Assembly (NCBI RefSeq): GCF_900176645.1 | Contig: NZ_FXAN01000054.1 | Span: 1-56,622 of the forward strand | Direction of reading: 5' to 3' | Source: Burkholderia singularis | Lineage (GTDB): Bacteria; Pseudomonadota; Gammaproteobacteria; Burkholderiales; Burkholderiaceae | Length of the DNA stretch: 56,622 nt | Shown: one piece after another, positions 29,026 to 38,921 of the stretch | How the letters are laid out: every line of letters begins with the position of its first letter | Position numbering within the stretch: the first letter of the stretch is position 1 | Program-made: the position numbers and the translations under genes | Notes under the pieces: generated by a model | Seen by the model: only the letters and a program-made list of their open reading frames with translations | What the model was told of the DNA's origin: nothing | The model's database searches: none

Positions 29026-29970
29026 ATGCGTCACTTACGCGTTTCTCTGTCCAGTTCGGCGCCGCTTGCCGATGCGCCGCTCGCCGCCGCCGAGCGTGCG
29101 CGCCGCAAGCCCGTGCGTTGGCTCGCGGCACCGTCCGTCGCCGTGCTGTTGCTGTGGATGGCCATTCCGCTTGCGATGACGATCTGGTTTTCGCTCACGC
29201 GCTACAACCTGCTGAATCCGGACGTGAAGGGCTTCGCCGGGCTCGACAACTACCGGTTCCTCGCGACCGATCCGTCGTTCCTGCCGGCGATCTGGCACAC
29301 GCTCGCGTTGATCGGCTCGGTGCTCGTCATTACCGTGGTGGGCGGCGTGCTGATGGCGGTGCTGTTCGATCGCAAGTTCTATGGGCAGGGCGTCGCGCGC
29401 GTGCTCGCGATCGCGCCGTTCTTCGTGATGCCGACAGTGTCGGCGCTGATTTGGAAGAACATGATCCTGCACCCGGTGTATGGGCTCGTCGCACGCGCGA
29501 TGCGTGCGTTCGGAATGCAGCCTATCGACTGGTTCGCGCAGTATCCGATGACGTCGATTGTGATGATCGTTGCGTGGCAATGGTTGCCATTCGCATTCCT
29601 GATTTTGTTCACCGCGATCCAATCGCTCGATCAGGAGCAGAAAGAGGCGGCGCGCATCGACGGCGCCGGGCCGTTTGCGATGTTTTTCTATATCACGCTG
29701 CCACACCTGAAGCGTGCGATCGCGGTGGTCGTGATGATGGAGACGATTTTTCTGCTGTCGATCTTCGCTGAAATCTATACGACGACGGGCGGCGGTCCGG
29801 GCGATGCGACGACCAACCTGTCGTATCTGATCTACGCGCTCGGCCTGCAGCAATTCGACGTCGGGCTTGCGTCGGCGGGCGGCATTCTTGCCGTCGTGCT
29901 CGCGAACGTCGTGTCGTTCTTCCTCGTGAGAATGCTCGCGCGCAATCTGAAAGGGGAGTACGAAGCATGA
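29026..29970 (+). CDS. Polyol ABC transporter permease, first subunit (SmoF/MtlF-like)
   Basis: A 314-residue inner-membrane permease with six predicted helices; the first lies at about 33-52 (WLAAPSVAVLLLWMAIPLAM). The EAA loop for ATPase contact reads KEAARIDGAGPFAMFFYITL. ATG 29026 is preferred: downstream of it begins the usual polar N-terminus. It overlaps the second permease by 4 bases (ATGA). It would pair with that subunit to form the translocation channel. Confidence 0.93.
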   Translation: MRHLRVSLSSSAPLADAPLAAAERARRKPVRWLAAPSVAVLLLWMAIPLAMTIWFSLTRYNLLNPDVKGFAGLDNYRFLATDPSFLPAIWHTLALIGSVLVITVVGGVLMAVLFDRKFYGQGVARVLAIAPFFVMPTVSALIWKNMILHPVYGLVARAMRAFGMQPIDWFAQYPMTSIVMIVAWQWLPFAFLILFTAIQSLDQEQKEAARIDGAGPFAMFFYITLPHLKRAIAVVVMMETIFLLSIFAEIYTTTGGGPGDATTNLSYLIYALGLQQFDVGLASAGGILAVVLANVVSFFLVRMLARNLKGEYEA

Positions 29971-30833
29971 GTGACTTGTCCTTACCGGTTTCGCGCGGCG
30001 CGTCAGGCGATCGGCCCGGCCTGCTGCGCACGGCGGCGCGCGCGCTGCCTGGCGTGCTTGCTTGGCTTGTCGCGCTCGCGTTGTTCTTTCCGATTTTCTG
30101 GATGGCGATCACGGCGTTTAAGACGGAACAGCAGGCATATTCGTCGACGCTTCTGTTCATGCCGACGCTCGACAGCTTTCGCGAGGTGTTCGCGCGCAGC
30201 AATTACTTCGCATTCGCTTGGAACTCGGTGCTGATTTCGGCAGGCGTCACCGTGATCTGCCTGCTGCTGGCCGTGCCCGCCGCCTACGCAATGGCGTTTT
30301 TCCCGGGCAAACGCACGCAGAAGGTACTGCTGTGGATGCTGTCGACGAAGATGATGCCGTCCGTCGGCGTGCTCGTGCCGATCTATCTGATGTGGAAGAA
30401 CGCGGGGCTGCTCGATACCGTCGCCGGGCTCGTGATCGTCTATACGTTGATCAATCTGCCGATTGCCGTGTGGATGACGTACACGTATTTCAACGAGATT
30501 CCGCGCGACATTCTCGAAGCCGGTCGTATCGACGGCGCGTCGACGTGGCAGGAGATCGTTTATCTGCTGATGCCGATGGCGCTGCCGGGGCTTGCGTCGA
30601 GCGCGCTCCTGCTGGTGATCCTGTCGTGGAACGAGGCGTTCTGGAGCATTAATCTGTCGAGTTCGAACGCCGCGCCGCTCACGGTGTTCATCGCGTCGTA
30701 CTCGAGCCCCGAGGGGTTGTTCTGGGCGAAGCTGTCCGCCGCGTCGTTGCTCGCGGTCGCGCCGATCCTGGTGGTCGGCTGGCTGTCGCAAAAGCAGCTC
30801 GTGCGCGGCTTGACGTTCGGAGCGGTCAAATGA
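29967..30833 (+). CDS. Polyol ABC transporter permease, second subunit (SmoG/MtlG-like)
   Basis: A 288-residue permease with six predicted helices. It includes [20 protein letters not shown] near the start, typical of the CUT1 G-type subunit, and the EAA loop [20 protein letters not shown]. The start overlaps the previous gene (ATGA), and its own stop overlaps the HAD gene in the same way, so translation is probably coupled through three genes. Confidence 0.93.
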   Translation: MSDLSLPVSRGASGDRPGLLRTAARALPGVLAWLVALALFFPIFWMAITAFKTEQQAYSSTLLFMPTLDSFREVFARSNYFAFAWNSVLISAGVTVICLLLAVPAAYAMAFFPGKRTQKVLLWMLSTKMMPSVGVLVPIYLMWKNAGLLDTVAGLVIVYTLINLPIAVWMTYTYFNEIPRDILEAGRIDGASTWQEIVYLLMPMALPGLASSALLLVILSWNEAFWSINLSSSNAAPLTVFIASYSSPEGLFWAKLSAASLLAVAPILVVGWLSQKQLVRGLTFGAVK

Positions 30834-31537
30834 CGGCGGCGGCGATGCACGCGCGCGATGCGCGCGCGCTCATCTGCGACTGCGACGGTGTGCTGATCGA
30901 TAGCGAGGCGATTGCGGCCGATGTGCTGGTGCGCGAACTCGAGGCGCGCTGGCCTGGGGTGGCGGTTCGGCCGATCGTGATGCCGCTGCTGGGCTTGCGT
31001 ATCGAGCGCGTGCTCGAGGGCGCGTGCGAGCGCGCGGGGCGTGTGCTCGGCCCCGGCGACGTCGAGGCGATTCGCGCGAGTGTCGAGGAGAAGGCCGGGC
31101 AGGCGAGCGCGGTCGCCGGTGTCGACGCGGCGCTCGCACAGCTCGATTTGCCGATCGCGTGCGCGAGCAATAGCCGCCGGCATTATGTGGATGCGGCGTT
31201 GAGCCGCACCGGCCTCAAGCGTTTTTTTGGCGACTGGCTGTTTTGCGCGGACAGCGTCGCCCGGCCGAAGCCCGCGCCCGATGTGTATCTTGCCGCCGCG
31301 CAAGCGCTCGATGTCGCGCCGCGGCAGTGTCTCGTCGTCGAGGACAGCACGACGGGCGTGACGGCTGCGTTGGCCGCGGGCATGACGGTGCTCGGCTTTA
31401 TCGGCGGCGGCCATGCATCGGCCGCGCAGGTCGACGCGCTGCGCGTAATCGGCGCCAGACGTGTGTTCGACGACATGCGCATGCTGCCGGCGCTCGTCGC
31501 CCAGTGGCTTGCAACCGGCACGGTGCAGCCGGATTGA
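30830..31537 (+). CDS. HAD-superfamily sugar-phosphate phosphatase
   Basis: A 235-residue HAD subfamily IA hydrolase. Motif I is [11 protein letters not shown] with the nucleophile Asp, motif II is the Ser of ACASNSRRH, motif III the Lys in [15 protein letters not shown], and motif [18 protein letters not shown]. These motifs match beta-phosphoglucomutase/sugar-phosphatase-like enzymes. It is embedded between permease and ATPase genes. A housekeeping role, removing dead-end sugar or polyol phosphates made during hexitol use, is plausible but inferred. Confidence 0.88.
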   Translation: MTAAAMHARDARALICDCDGVLIDSEAIAADVLVRELEARWPGVAVRPIVMPLLGLRIERVLEGACERAGRVLGPGDVEAIRASVEEKAGQASAVAGVDAALAQLDLPIACASNSRRHYVDAALSRTGLKRFFGDWLFCADSVARPKPAPDVYLAAAQALDVAPRQCLVVEDSTTGVTAALAAGMTVLGFIGGGHASAAQVDALRVIGARRVFDDMRMLPALVAQWLATGTVQPD

Positions 31538-31554
31538 ACGAATGCGTCGCGCGG

Positions 31555-31590
31555 GCGTGGCGGTGACGATAAGCCGCGCGGCCGCCACGC
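31555..31590 (+). other. Hairpin between the HAD and ATPase genes
   Basis: GCGTGGCGG (31555-31563) pairs perfectly with CCGCCACGC (31582-31590) around an 18-base loop. No U-tract. Confidence 0.4.
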
Positions 31591-31615
31591 TGAACGAAGA
31601 CAACGGAGACGAATC

Positions 31616-32725
31616 ATGGCAAGCGTGATCCTGCGCAATATCGGCAAGCGCTATGACAACAACGAAGTGCTGAAGGATGTGAATCTCGACATCGCGAATG
31701 GCGAGTTCGTCGTGTTCGTCGGGCCGAGCGGCTGCGGCAAATCCACGCTGATGCGGATGATCGCGGGGCTCGAGGAGATTTCGGGCGGTGACCTGTTGAT
31801 CGACGGCGTGCGCGTCAACGGCGTGCCGAGCGCGAAGCGCGGTATCGCGATGGTGTTCCAGTCGTATGCGCTTTATCCGCACATGACCCTCTACGACAAC
31901 ATGGCGTTCGGCCTGAAGCTGAGCGGCGCGAAGAAGCAGGAAATCGACGATGCGGTCAAGCAGGCGGCGAAGATCCTGCACATCGATCATTTGCTCGACA
32001 GGAAACCTAAGCAGTTATCGGGAGGGCAGCGGCAGCGGGTTGCGATCGGCCGCGCGATCACGCGCAAGCCGAAAGTGTTCCTGTTCGACGAGCCGCTGTC
32101 GAATCTCGATGCGGCGCTGCGCGTGAAGATGCGGCTCGAATTCGCCCGGCTGCACGACGAGCTGAAGACGACGATGATCTACGTGACGCACGATCAGGTC
32201 GAGGCGATGACGCTGGCCGACAAGATCGTCGTGCTGTCGGCGGGCAGCGTGCAGCAGGTCGGTACTCCGAACGAGCTGTATCACGCGCCGGCGAATCAGT
32301 TCGTCGCGGGTTTCATCGGCTCGCCGAAGATGAATTTTCTCGCCGGCGTCGTGCAGGCGGTGTCTGCCGACGGCGCGCTGGTGCGCTTTGCGACGGGCGA
32401 GACGCAGCATGTGGCGATCGAACCGGCGGCGCTGCGCGTCGACGATCCGGTGACAGTTGGCATCCGGCCCGAGCACCTGAGCGTCGGCGTGGCCAATGGC
32501 GGCGTGACGGCGCGCACGATGACGGTCGAATCGCTTGGCGACGCGGCGTTTCTGTATGCAGAATCGAGCACCGCGCCGGACGGGTTGATCGCGCGGATTG
32601 CGCCGCTGCAAACGTATCGCACGGGCGAGATGCTGCGCGTGACGGCCGAGCCCGAGCATTGCCATCTGTTCGATCGGGACGGGCGCGCGTTCAAGCGCAA
32701 GCCGAACCGCGCGCTTGCCGCGTGA
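31616..32725 (+). CDS. Polyol ABC transporter ATPase (SmoK/MalK-like)
   Basis: A 369-residue ATPase of the MalK/UgpC class. Walker A is GPSGCGKST, Q-loop MVFQSYALYPHMT, signature LSGGQRQRVAIGRAI, Walker B VFLFDEPLSNLDA, and H-loop YVTHDQVEAMT. The C-terminal TOBE-type regulatory domain (about 240-360) contains IRPEHLSVG. A GGAG site lies 7 bases before the ATG. It completes the transporter begun by the binding protein and two permeases, and ends the plus-strand arm of the polyol locus. Confidence 0.95.
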   Translation: MASVILRNIGKRYDNNEVLKDVNLDIANGEFVVFVGPSGCGKSTLMRMIAGLEEISGGDLLIDGVRVNGVPSAKRGIAMVFQSYALYPHMTLYDNMAFGLKLSGAKKQEIDDAVKQAAKILHIDHLLDRKPKQLSGGQRQRVAIGRAITRKPKVFLFDEPLSNLDAALRVKMRLEFARLHDELKTTMIYVTHDQVEAMTLADKIVVLSAGSVQQVGTPNELYHAPANQFVAGFIGSPKMNFLAGVVQAVSADGALVRFATGETQHVAIEPAALRVDDPVTVGIRPEHLSVGVANGGVTARTMTVESLGDAAFLYAESSTAPDGLIARIAPLQTYRTGEMLRVTAEPEHCHLFDRDGRAFKRKPNRALAA

Positions 32726-32787
32726 CACGTCGCGCCGCTGCTGTTTTCCATCCGGCCGATGCCGCTGAGCAGCCGATCCCGGCCCCG

Positions 32788-32817
32788 GGCCGCCTCCCGT
32801 TTCCGGGTGCGGCGGCC
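32788..32817. terminator. Compound hairpin between convergent ATPase and lipase genes
   Basis: GGCCGCC (32788-32794) pairs with GGCGGCC (32811-32817); inside it CCCG pairs with CGGG. Position between two convergent genes suggests bidirectional termination, but no clear U-tract is present. Confidence 0.35.
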
Positions 32818-32833
32818 ACCCAGTGCGCGTTCG

Positions 32834-34132
32834 TCAGTGGACCGTTTCGGCAGCCAGCGAGTTGCCCGGCTTGATCTGCGCGCAGTTGCTTGGCGCGGGC
32901 TTGCCGGCGAACCGGTCGAACAACCAAGGCACCATTGCGCTAGCCCATGCGACAGCAGTCGCGGCGTGCTCCAACGGATATTCGGTGTACACGACAGGCG
33001 TTCCGCTTGCGCAGAATTGCCGTGCAAGCGTGCGCACGTCGCCCGCGATCATCACGCCGTCGCCGGATTGGCTGCTGAACGTGCCGTTGAACACGCCGGC
33101 TGTGCCCTGGCTGATGAACATCGGGATGGTCGGCGAACCGACTAGCCCCGCGTTCACTTTGTTGACTGCGCTCACATAAGGCTCGATTCGATTGATGTCG
33201 CCTGCGTATTCCGGTTTCAGTAGCGTTTTCCAGTGCAGGCCCATCAGGCTCGGCAGGATCTGAATCAGTGACTGGTTCTGGACCTGCGCGAAGACTGCCT
33301 TGCCGTAGTCGCTCAAATAGGGCGTGAAATCGATGCCGTAGGCTCGGCCGACACCGACGATCGCGGCCGGCGCCACGCCACCCCAGACGATGCTGCCGTC
33401 GACGTAATACAGGTTATGGGCCGGATCGACCAGCACCCCGCCCTCGGCGGCGCCGACGAGGCGCTGGTTGACGTCCGGGGCGTAGGTGGGCGCGAGCTGC
33501 GCTGCCCAGTTGGTCGCGATCGCGCCGCCCGAATAGCCGATCAGCGCGATCTTGCTGGCAGCGGTGAAGCCCGTCGACGGAGTGTTGAGCGCGGCGCGCA
33601 CGGAGTCGAGCGTCGTCATCCCGTATTCGGGACCGGCCGCGAAGTCGGCGGTCTGGCCTTCGGTGTCCGGCACGATGATGCTGTAGCCCGCGAGCAGCAG
33701 CGTCGAGAGCGGAATCGATTCGCCGCTGTAAAGCAGGCCGCCGAGCGTGCGGTCGCCGGCGATCACGCGCGACGGTTCGTCGAGCGGATTGAGCGAGTCG
33801 TATGCCGATTGGTACGAGATCGCGTGACCGTTATTGTTGCTGTAGGGGTTGACGATGACCGACGTCACGTTGACGACGGCTTCCTTGCGCGCGTTGTGGG
33901 TCCGGTACAGCAGTTGTTGCGCGAGCACCGCGGTCGGAATGCCCGCTATGTGGTAGTTCACGGTTCGGGTCTTCAGTACGGTGCCGGGCGCGATGGCCGA
34001 CAGCGGCGTGCTGCCGGAGTACGTATAGAACGGATCGTCGGCGCCGCCCGCCGTGGGGGCGGTCGCGGCGATTGCCGTCGCGGTCGCGATCGACGCGAGA
34101 ACGGCGGCGAATGCATGCAGGCTCGATTTCAC
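32834..34132 (-). CDS. Secreted lipase (secretory LIP family)
   Basis: A 432-residue exported alpha/beta hydrolase. A GTG at 34132 is the start: AGGAGG lies 9 bases upstream, and a signal peptide (AFAAVLASIATATAIAATA) begins immediately. The nucleophile Ser is in IGYSGGAIATNWAAQLAP, and the domain pattern (DDPFYTYSG, GTVLKTRTV, GYSIIVPDTEGQ) matches the secretory lipase family known from fungi and actinobacteria. The C-terminal His is likely in EYPLEHAATAVAW. It sits between the two arms of the polyol locus with no functional link visible. Upstream DNA is less G+C-rich. Confidence 0.85.
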   Translation of the reverse strand: MKSSLHAFAAVLASIATATAIAATAPTAGGADDPFYTYSGSTPLSAIAPGTVLKTRTVNYHIAGIPTAVLAQQLLYRTHNARKEAVVNVTSVIVNPYSNNNGHAISYQSAYDSLNPLDEPSRVIAGDRTLGGLLYSGESIPLSTLLLAGYSIIVPDTEGQTADFAAGPEYGMTTLDSVRAALNTPSTGFTAASKIALIGYSGGAIATNWAAQLAPTYAPDVNQRLVGAAEGGVLVDPAHNLYYVDGSIVWGGVAPAAIVGVGRAYGIDFTPYLSDYGKAVFAQVQNQSLIQILPSLMGLHWKTLLKPEYAGDINRIEPYVSAVNKVNAGLVGSPTIPMFISQGTAGVFNGTFSSQSGDGVMIAGDVRTLARQFCASGTPVVYTEYPLEHAATAVAWASAMVPWLFDRFAGKPAPSNCAQIKPGNSLAAETVH

Positions 34133-34689
34133 TCGATGTCTCCTCCTAATGGGATCGGCGCCATTGCATTTTCGATTGCCGAGTCTCCGGCGCCCGCGAG
34201 ACCCGCTGTACATTCGACGCGTTCAGGGCGATCAGTGCATTGCCTAAATGATTCGATTTGCTAATGAATTGACGGGCCTGGGCGTTGATTCGGTCGTTGT
34301 CTTGGGGAATTTGTTGCGCGGCATTTTCTTGGGTATTTCTAAATGACGCGGCAGCCGGAATGCTGGTTTGCATTGAAGCACGGCGAACTGGGCTTGACCA
34401 CCGTTTGAAGGAAAATGCCTAATTTGGACGCGCATGCCCCATGTCGCTTATCCAGATTGGCTGCCTTAAGCCGGGTACGGCGTGGGCGGGATGGCGGTTA
34501 TCTTAAAATTCGCGATGCTGAATGAATCGGGCCATTCGGGGCTCAGGGACGAACTTTGAAGGCGGTGGAGGGCGGCGCATGACGGCAATCAATGCCGGCG
34601 AACGGCGATGGCCGCCGCCCGGCCCGCCGGCATTCCAAAGCGCGGCTGCAATCCGTTGCACGGCCGCCCGTGCATGAGCCGATCGCATG
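34133..34689. other. Gene-free 557-base gap with lowered G+C
   Basis: No gene is supported. Between about 34230 and 34420 the composition falls to roughly half G+C, in contrast with the flanking genes. It must contain the lipase promoter on the minus strand, but no clear -35/-10 pair was identified. Confidence 0.5.
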
Positions 34690-35985
34690 CTATGCCAGCA
34701 GTTTCGGCTCGCTTTTGCCGTATTTGATGGAGCGTTCATCGGCGATCATCAGCCCGGTATTCTCGTTGCGCCCTTGCAGCACGAGCCGCGCATCCTTCGC
34801 GCCGAGTTGCGCGGCCGCCTTTTGGCTGTCGAGCCCGATCTCGCCGTTCTTCATCCGGTTGACGATCACGCCGAGTGCCGTGTCGTCGAAATCGCGCAGC
34901 ATCCATGCATCGCCGTCGCTGTCGCCGAACACGAGCAACGGCCCATAGCCCTTCTTCGATTGCAACTCGCGCCGAATGCCGAGCGTTTTGCCTGGCCCGT
35001 AGTTGAAATGCCAGTTAGGCGCGTACTGATTCACGTATTTGCCGTTCTCCGTCACGATCCGCATGCCGATCACATGGTCGTCGGGCACGCCGTAGCCGAA
35101 TGCCGGATGGCCGGCGAATACGCGCACGATATCGTCGAGCGACGCGGTGCTCACATATACGTCGATGCCGTTCGAGCGCAGCGTATCCATCAGCGCGCGA
35201 ATTTCCTCGTGAATCCGGATCCCATGAAAATGGGTTGCCGCGACCACGCCCGCCCGGCTCGGCCGCTCGCGCGAACTTTCGTAGGTGAGCTTGCGCAGCG
35301 CGTCGCCGAGGTTCGCGACGTTGCTGTCGTAGGCCATGGCTTGAAGTTCGTCGCGCGTCATGCCGGCGTACCAGTACATGATCCACTTGTAGCCGATTTC
35401 GACCGGATAGGTGTCGCAGATCGCGTCGTACATGAAATACAGCTTCGCTCGGAAGTCCTTGAACGGCTCGCTGCGCCGAATCTCGTCGAGCGGCATGTCG
35501 CCGTTCAGGCCGCGGTAGTTTGCGTACAGCCAGCGGTAGTCGTCTTCGACATCGGCGGCGATATCCTCCATGCGCACCGGCTTGCCGTCGATCGTGGTGT
35601 AGCCGAGCTTCGCGTCGAACGGGCCGTTCGGCACCCCCTGGCGCAGGATCGCCGCGAACTGCTCGGGCTTGAGCCGGTAATGCAGCCCGTCGATCTGATG
35701 CATCATCAACGCTTCCTCGCAGTCGTTCATGATGCACGTGTTGTCCCAGTCGAAGACCGCGTAGGGCCGGTGTTCGGCGCGGTACGCCGGGCTGCGCGAG
35801 CCGTGCGCGGCGAGCACCGCCGAGAGCCGCGCGGCGTTGCGCGGCGACCAGCGGCCGGGCGCGAGCGACAGCGGTTCGGCACCGCCGCCGGCGTTTGCCG
35901 CGCGCGCGGGCGTCCATGCGCCGGCCGCGATCGCGGCCGATGCGCCGGCGAGTGACCGGACGAAATGCCGGCGTGCTGTTTTCAT
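34690..35985 (-). CDS. Exported HAD-family phosphatase, phosphorylcholine-phosphatase-like
   Basis: A 431-residue protein. The N-terminus KTARRHFVRSLAGASAAIAA has twin Arg and a hydrophobic core, suggesting Tat export. The HAD nucleophile motif is FDWDNTCIMNDCEEAL, compared with DMDNT in Pseudomonas PchP. The Ser/Thr motif is probably VYVSTASLDD, and the acidic metal motif FGDSDGDAWML. Such enzymes are large exported phosphatases for phosphorylcholine and related phosphomonoesters; the exact substrate is uncertain. ATG 35985 has AGGAGGA upstream, like the neighbouring lipase gene. A lipase plus phosphatase pair could act on host or environmental lipids. Confidence 0.8.
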   Translation of the reverse strand: MKTARRHFVRSLAGASAAIAAGAWTPARAANAGGGAEPLSLAPGRWSPRNAARLSAVLAAHGSRSPAYRAEHRPYAVFDWDNTCIMNDCEEALMMHQIDGLHYRLKPEQFAAILRQGVPNGPFDAKLGYTTIDGKPVRMEDIAADVEDDYRWLYANYRGLNGDMPLDEIRRSEPFKDFRAKLYFMYDAICDTYPVEIGYKWIMYWYAGMTRDELQAMAYDSNVANLGDALRKLTYESSRERPSRAGVVAATHFHGIRIHEEIRALMDTLRSNGIDVYVSTASLDDIVRVFAGHPAFGYGVPDDHVIGMRIVTENGKYVNQYAPNWHFNYGPGKTLGIRRELQSKKGYGPLLVFGDSDGDAWMLRDFDDTALGVIVNRMKNGEIGLDSQKAAAQLGAKDARLVLQGRNENTGLMIADERSIKYGKSEPKLLA

Positions 35986-36315
35986 CGTTTGTCCTCCTAA
36001 GGAATGCGAACGTGATGGGGCGGGGCCGGCTGGCCGCAAGCGGTTGAAGCGACCGGGAAAACTTGGCGGTGCAGCGGCGACGGCCGATGGGCTCGGCCGG
36101 AATCGGCGGCCGTCGTCCAGCTTCGCTCCGCATAAAACCGGCGGACAGTTCAAATCCGACATCCGGTTGTCGGAATGCGACGCGCCGCGTGGGCGTGCCG
36201 ACGGCACAACCGGTTTGCTAGCGACGCGTGAAATGGGCGCTCGCTTGACGTGTCGGGCACGCCACCCGCCGGCGTGGTTGCGCCTGCGGTTTCTACGCTG
36301 CGGGCGTCTCGGCCC
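35986..36315. other. Gap between the phosphatase and SorC-type regulator genes
   Basis: No credible gene. TCCGACA (36155-36161) and TGTCGGA (36168-36174) form a perfect 7-bp inverted repeat with a 6-base loop; it could be an operator for the phosphatase gene or an RNA hairpin after the regulator gene. Confidence 0.4.
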
Positions 36316-37263
36316 TTAGCCGTCCAACGCCGCCCGCGCGCAGCTCTCGTCCGTCACCAGCCCCGACAGCCAGCCGCCGCGCAACGCCGCGAGCACCGCC
36401 ATGCGCTTGCGCGGCCCGCCCGCGAACGCGATCGTCGGCCGCGCGGGCGGCGCGTCGAGCGCGACGCTCGTCACGCGCGGGCTCGTCGATGCCTCGATGC
36501 GGCGGCCCTGCGCGTTGATCGGCAGCCCGAGCATCTCGGCCACCGCGCCGCGCGCGAGCATGTCGTTCAACTCGTCGGCGGTAATGAAGCCGTCCTCGAA
36601 CAACGGGCAGTACGCGCCGATGTTGCCGATGCCGATGAACGCGACGTCTGCTTCAGCCGACAATTGCTCGACGATCCGGTACAGCCGGTGATTGCACCAC
36701 TGGGCGCGCTCGGCGGCGCTATCGGCGATGAGCGGCGCGGGCAGCAGGAAATGCTTGCCGCCGGTTTTCTCGGAGATGTGTTGGGCGACGTCATAGCGGT
36801 TCGACGAACCGTCCTGCGCGATCGCGCCGACCATCGACACGAGGCGATGCTGCGGCCGATCGATCTGCGCGATCTGCGCGACCGCGGCCTTCAGCGTGCG
36901 GCCGCTGCTGAGCGCGATCACCATCGGCTTCTCCTCGCTCAGATAGCGCTCGATCACTTGCGCGCCCGCGACGGCGAGCTTGCGGTCGATCGCATCGGGC
37001 ATGTCGCCGTCGATCGGCACGACCTCGCACATCTCGAGGCCGTAACGCTTCGACAACTGCGCGGCGAGTTCGAGGCAGTCGGCGATCCGATGGTCGACGC
37101 GCACGCGGATCAGGTTCTTCTCGACCGCGAGCGCGACGAGCCGTTGCGCGACCGGCCGCGATACCTGCAGCTTCTCGGCGATTTCGTTTTGCGTGTCGCC
37201 CGCGACGTAATAAAGCCAAGCGGCGCGCGTCGCGAGATCGAGTTTTTCGGTGGATTTGGACAC
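36316..37263 (-). CDS. SorC/DeoR-type sugar-binding transcriptional regulator
   Basis: A 315-residue regulator with an N-terminal helix-turn-helix (about 10-55: YYVAGDTQNEIAEKLQVSRP) and a C-terminal SorC sugar-phosphate-binding domain (about 60-315; IALSSGRTLKAAVAQI, FIGIGNIG, FAGGPRKRMAVLAALRGG). The start is GTG at 37263. It is the last gene after dalD and the xylulokinase gene on the same strand, so it likely responds to a phosphorylated or free pentulose/polyol. The paired 31-bp sites at 24201 and 40587 make it the candidate controller of both polyol arms. Confidence 0.9.
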   Translation of the reverse strand: MSKSTEKLDLATRAAWLYYVAGDTQNEIAEKLQVSRPVAQRLVALAVEKNLIRVRVDHRIADCLELAAQLSKRYGLEMCEVVPIDGDMPDAIDRKLAVAGAQVIERYLSEEKPMVIALSSGRTLKAAVAQIAQIDRPQHRLVSMVGAIAQDGSSNRYDVAQHISEKTGGKHFLLPAPLIADSAAERAQWCNHRLYRIVEQLSAEADVAFIGIGNIGAYCPLFEDGFITADELNDMLARGAVAEMLGLPINAQGRRIEASTSPRVTSVALDAPPARPTIAFAGGPRKRMAVLAALRGGWLSGLVTDESCARAALDG

Positions 37264-37334
37264 GGTGAGGGATCGTCTCAGGTCGGGCGACGCGGCGAGC
37301 GCCGGATTAAAGACCGCACTTTACCGTACCGCGC

Positions 37335-38816
37335 TCATGCAAGGCGTGCGCGCGTCGGCGTGAAAAGCGGGCGCACGTGGCGGTACAGCGAGCGAAACGT
37401 GTCGAGCCGCTCGCGCAGTGCCGCATGGCGGGCGGCGTCGGGCGTGAACTCGTCGGCGAGCGGCGGTTTCGCGAGCGCGTCGGCCGGCGCGCCGCCGAGC
37501 GCGAGCCAGCCGAGCCGCGCCGCGCCGAGCGCCGCGCCCGTCTCGCCGCCGCCGTGCCGGCGCGTGCGCACGTTGAGCGCATCGGCGAGCAGCTGTGCCC
37601 AGTACGCGCTGCGCGCGCCGCCGCCGATCAGCGATAGCGCATCGGTTGCGGCGCCGGCCGCGCGCAGCGCGTCGTAGCCGTCGGCGAGCGCGAGCGTCAC
37701 GCCTTCGAGCACGGCGTAGCCGGCGAGCGCGCGGTCGGTGCCGTGCGTCATGCCGAGGAACACGCCTTGCGCGTATGGATCGTTGTGCGGCGTGCGCTCG
37801 CCGGACAGGTAGGGCAGGAAGTACGGTGCGTCGGCGCACGCGGCGGGCGCGAGCGCGGCGATCTCGGCAACGAGCGTGGGCTCGTCGGTCGACGTCAGCT
37901 TGCAGAACCAGCGCAGGCAGCTCGCCGCCGACAGCACGACGCTCATCTGCTGCCAGCGCTGCGGAATCGCGTGGCAGAACGTGTGGACGGCCGATGCGGG
38001 ATTTGGCCGGAAGCGGTCGCCGACGATGCTCAGCACCCCCGAGGTGCCCAGCGACAGGAAGCCGTCGCCCGGCTGCGTCGCGCCGATGCCGAGCGCGCTC
38101 GTCGCATTGTCGCCGCCGCCGCCCGCGACGACGACCGCCTCGGACAGCCCAAGCGTGCGCGCGACGTCGGCGCGCAGCGTGCCGGACGGCGCATTGCCTT
38201 CGACGAGGCGCGGCATCTGCGCGCGCATCATCCCGCCGGCGGCGAGCAGCGCGTCGGACCAATCGCGTTTGGCGACGTCCAGCCATAGCGTGCCCGCCGC
38301 ATCCGATGGATCGGACACCTTCGCGCCCGTGAGCCTGAGCCGCAGATAGTCCTTCGGCATCAGCACGCACGCGATCTCGCGAAACACGTGCGGCTCGTGG
38401 CGAGCGACCCACAGCAACTTCGGCGCGGTGAAGCCGGGCATCGACAGATTGCCGGCGATCGCATGCAGATCGGGCGCGAGCGCTTCGAATTCCGCGCTTT
38501 CGTCGGCGCAGCGCATGTCGTTCCACAGGATCGCGGCACGCAGCACGCGATCGTCGCGATCGAGCAGCACCGCGCCGTGCATCTGCCCGGACAGCCCGAT
38601 GGCGCGCACCTGCGCGAACGCCTGGCGATGTTGCGCGCGCAACGCGGCGAGCGCGGCGAGCGTGCCGGCCCACCAGTCTTGCGGATGCTGCTCGGCCCAG
38701 CGCGGATGCGCGCGCTCGACGGAAAACGGCGTGCCGGCCGTGCCGACGACGGTGCCGTCGTCCGAAAGCAGCAGCACTTTGACTTCGGATGTGCCGAGAT
38801 CGATGCCGAGATACAT
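37335..38816 (-). CDS. xylB: D-xylulokinase (DalK/XylB)
   Basis: A 493-residue FGGY kinase converting D-xylulose to xylulose 5-phosphate. It begins MYLGIDLGTSEVKVLLL, with GLSGQMHGAVLLD in the substrate site, VAGGGGDNATSALG carrying the catalytic Asp, and SLIGGGARSAYWAQLLAD in the ATP site. The ATG at 38816 is preferred over a TTG six codons upstream. It lies 105 bases after dalD and 71 before the SorC gene. It differs from the FGGY kinase at 16875, which lacks this context. Confidence 0.93.
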   Translation of the reverse strand: MYLGIDLGTSEVKVLLLSDDGTVVGTAGTPFSVERAHPRWAEQHPQDWWAGTLAALAALRAQHRQAFAQVRAIGLSGQMHGAVLLDRDDRVLRAAILWNDMRCADESAEFEALAPDLHAIAGNLSMPGFTAPKLLWVARHEPHVFREIACVLMPKDYLRLRLTGAKVSDPSDAAGTLWLDVAKRDWSDALLAAGGMMRAQMPRLVEGNAPSGTLRADVARTLGLSEAVVVAGGGGDNATSALGIGATQPGDGFLSLGTSGVLSIVGDRFRPNPASAVHTFCHAIPQRWQQMSVVLSAASCLRWFCKLTSTDEPTLVAEIAALAPAACADAPYFLPYLSGERTPHNDPYAQGVFLGMTHGTDRALAGYAVLEGVTLALADGYDALRAAGAATDALSLIGGGARSAYWAQLLADALNVRTRRHGGGETGAALGAARLGWLALGGAPADALAKPPLADEFTPDAARHAALRERLDTFRSLYRHVRPLFTPTRARLA

Positions 38817-38921
38817 GGGCGATGAGCGGGGCAAACCGCTAGACGAAAGAGAGCCGCTACTTTAGCTGCGCGTTTGCCGGCGTGCCAATGCAGGGTTGAC
38901 CCGGATGCGGCGCGCCGCCGC

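Noticed and set aside
27478..29034. A 518-codon minus-strand frame opposite the polyol-binding-protein gene
   Set aside because: No motif, and the sense strand encodes a clear binding protein with a signal peptide.
34210..34260. A third copy of the polyol operator upstream of the lipase gene
   Set aside because: CATT and AATG half-sites occur, but the distance between them is 21 rather than 17 bases and the outer bases do not match.
35837..36319. A plus-strand frame across the phosphatase start and the gap before the SorC gene
   Set aside because: Antisense to the signal peptide of the phosphatase and without family resemblance.
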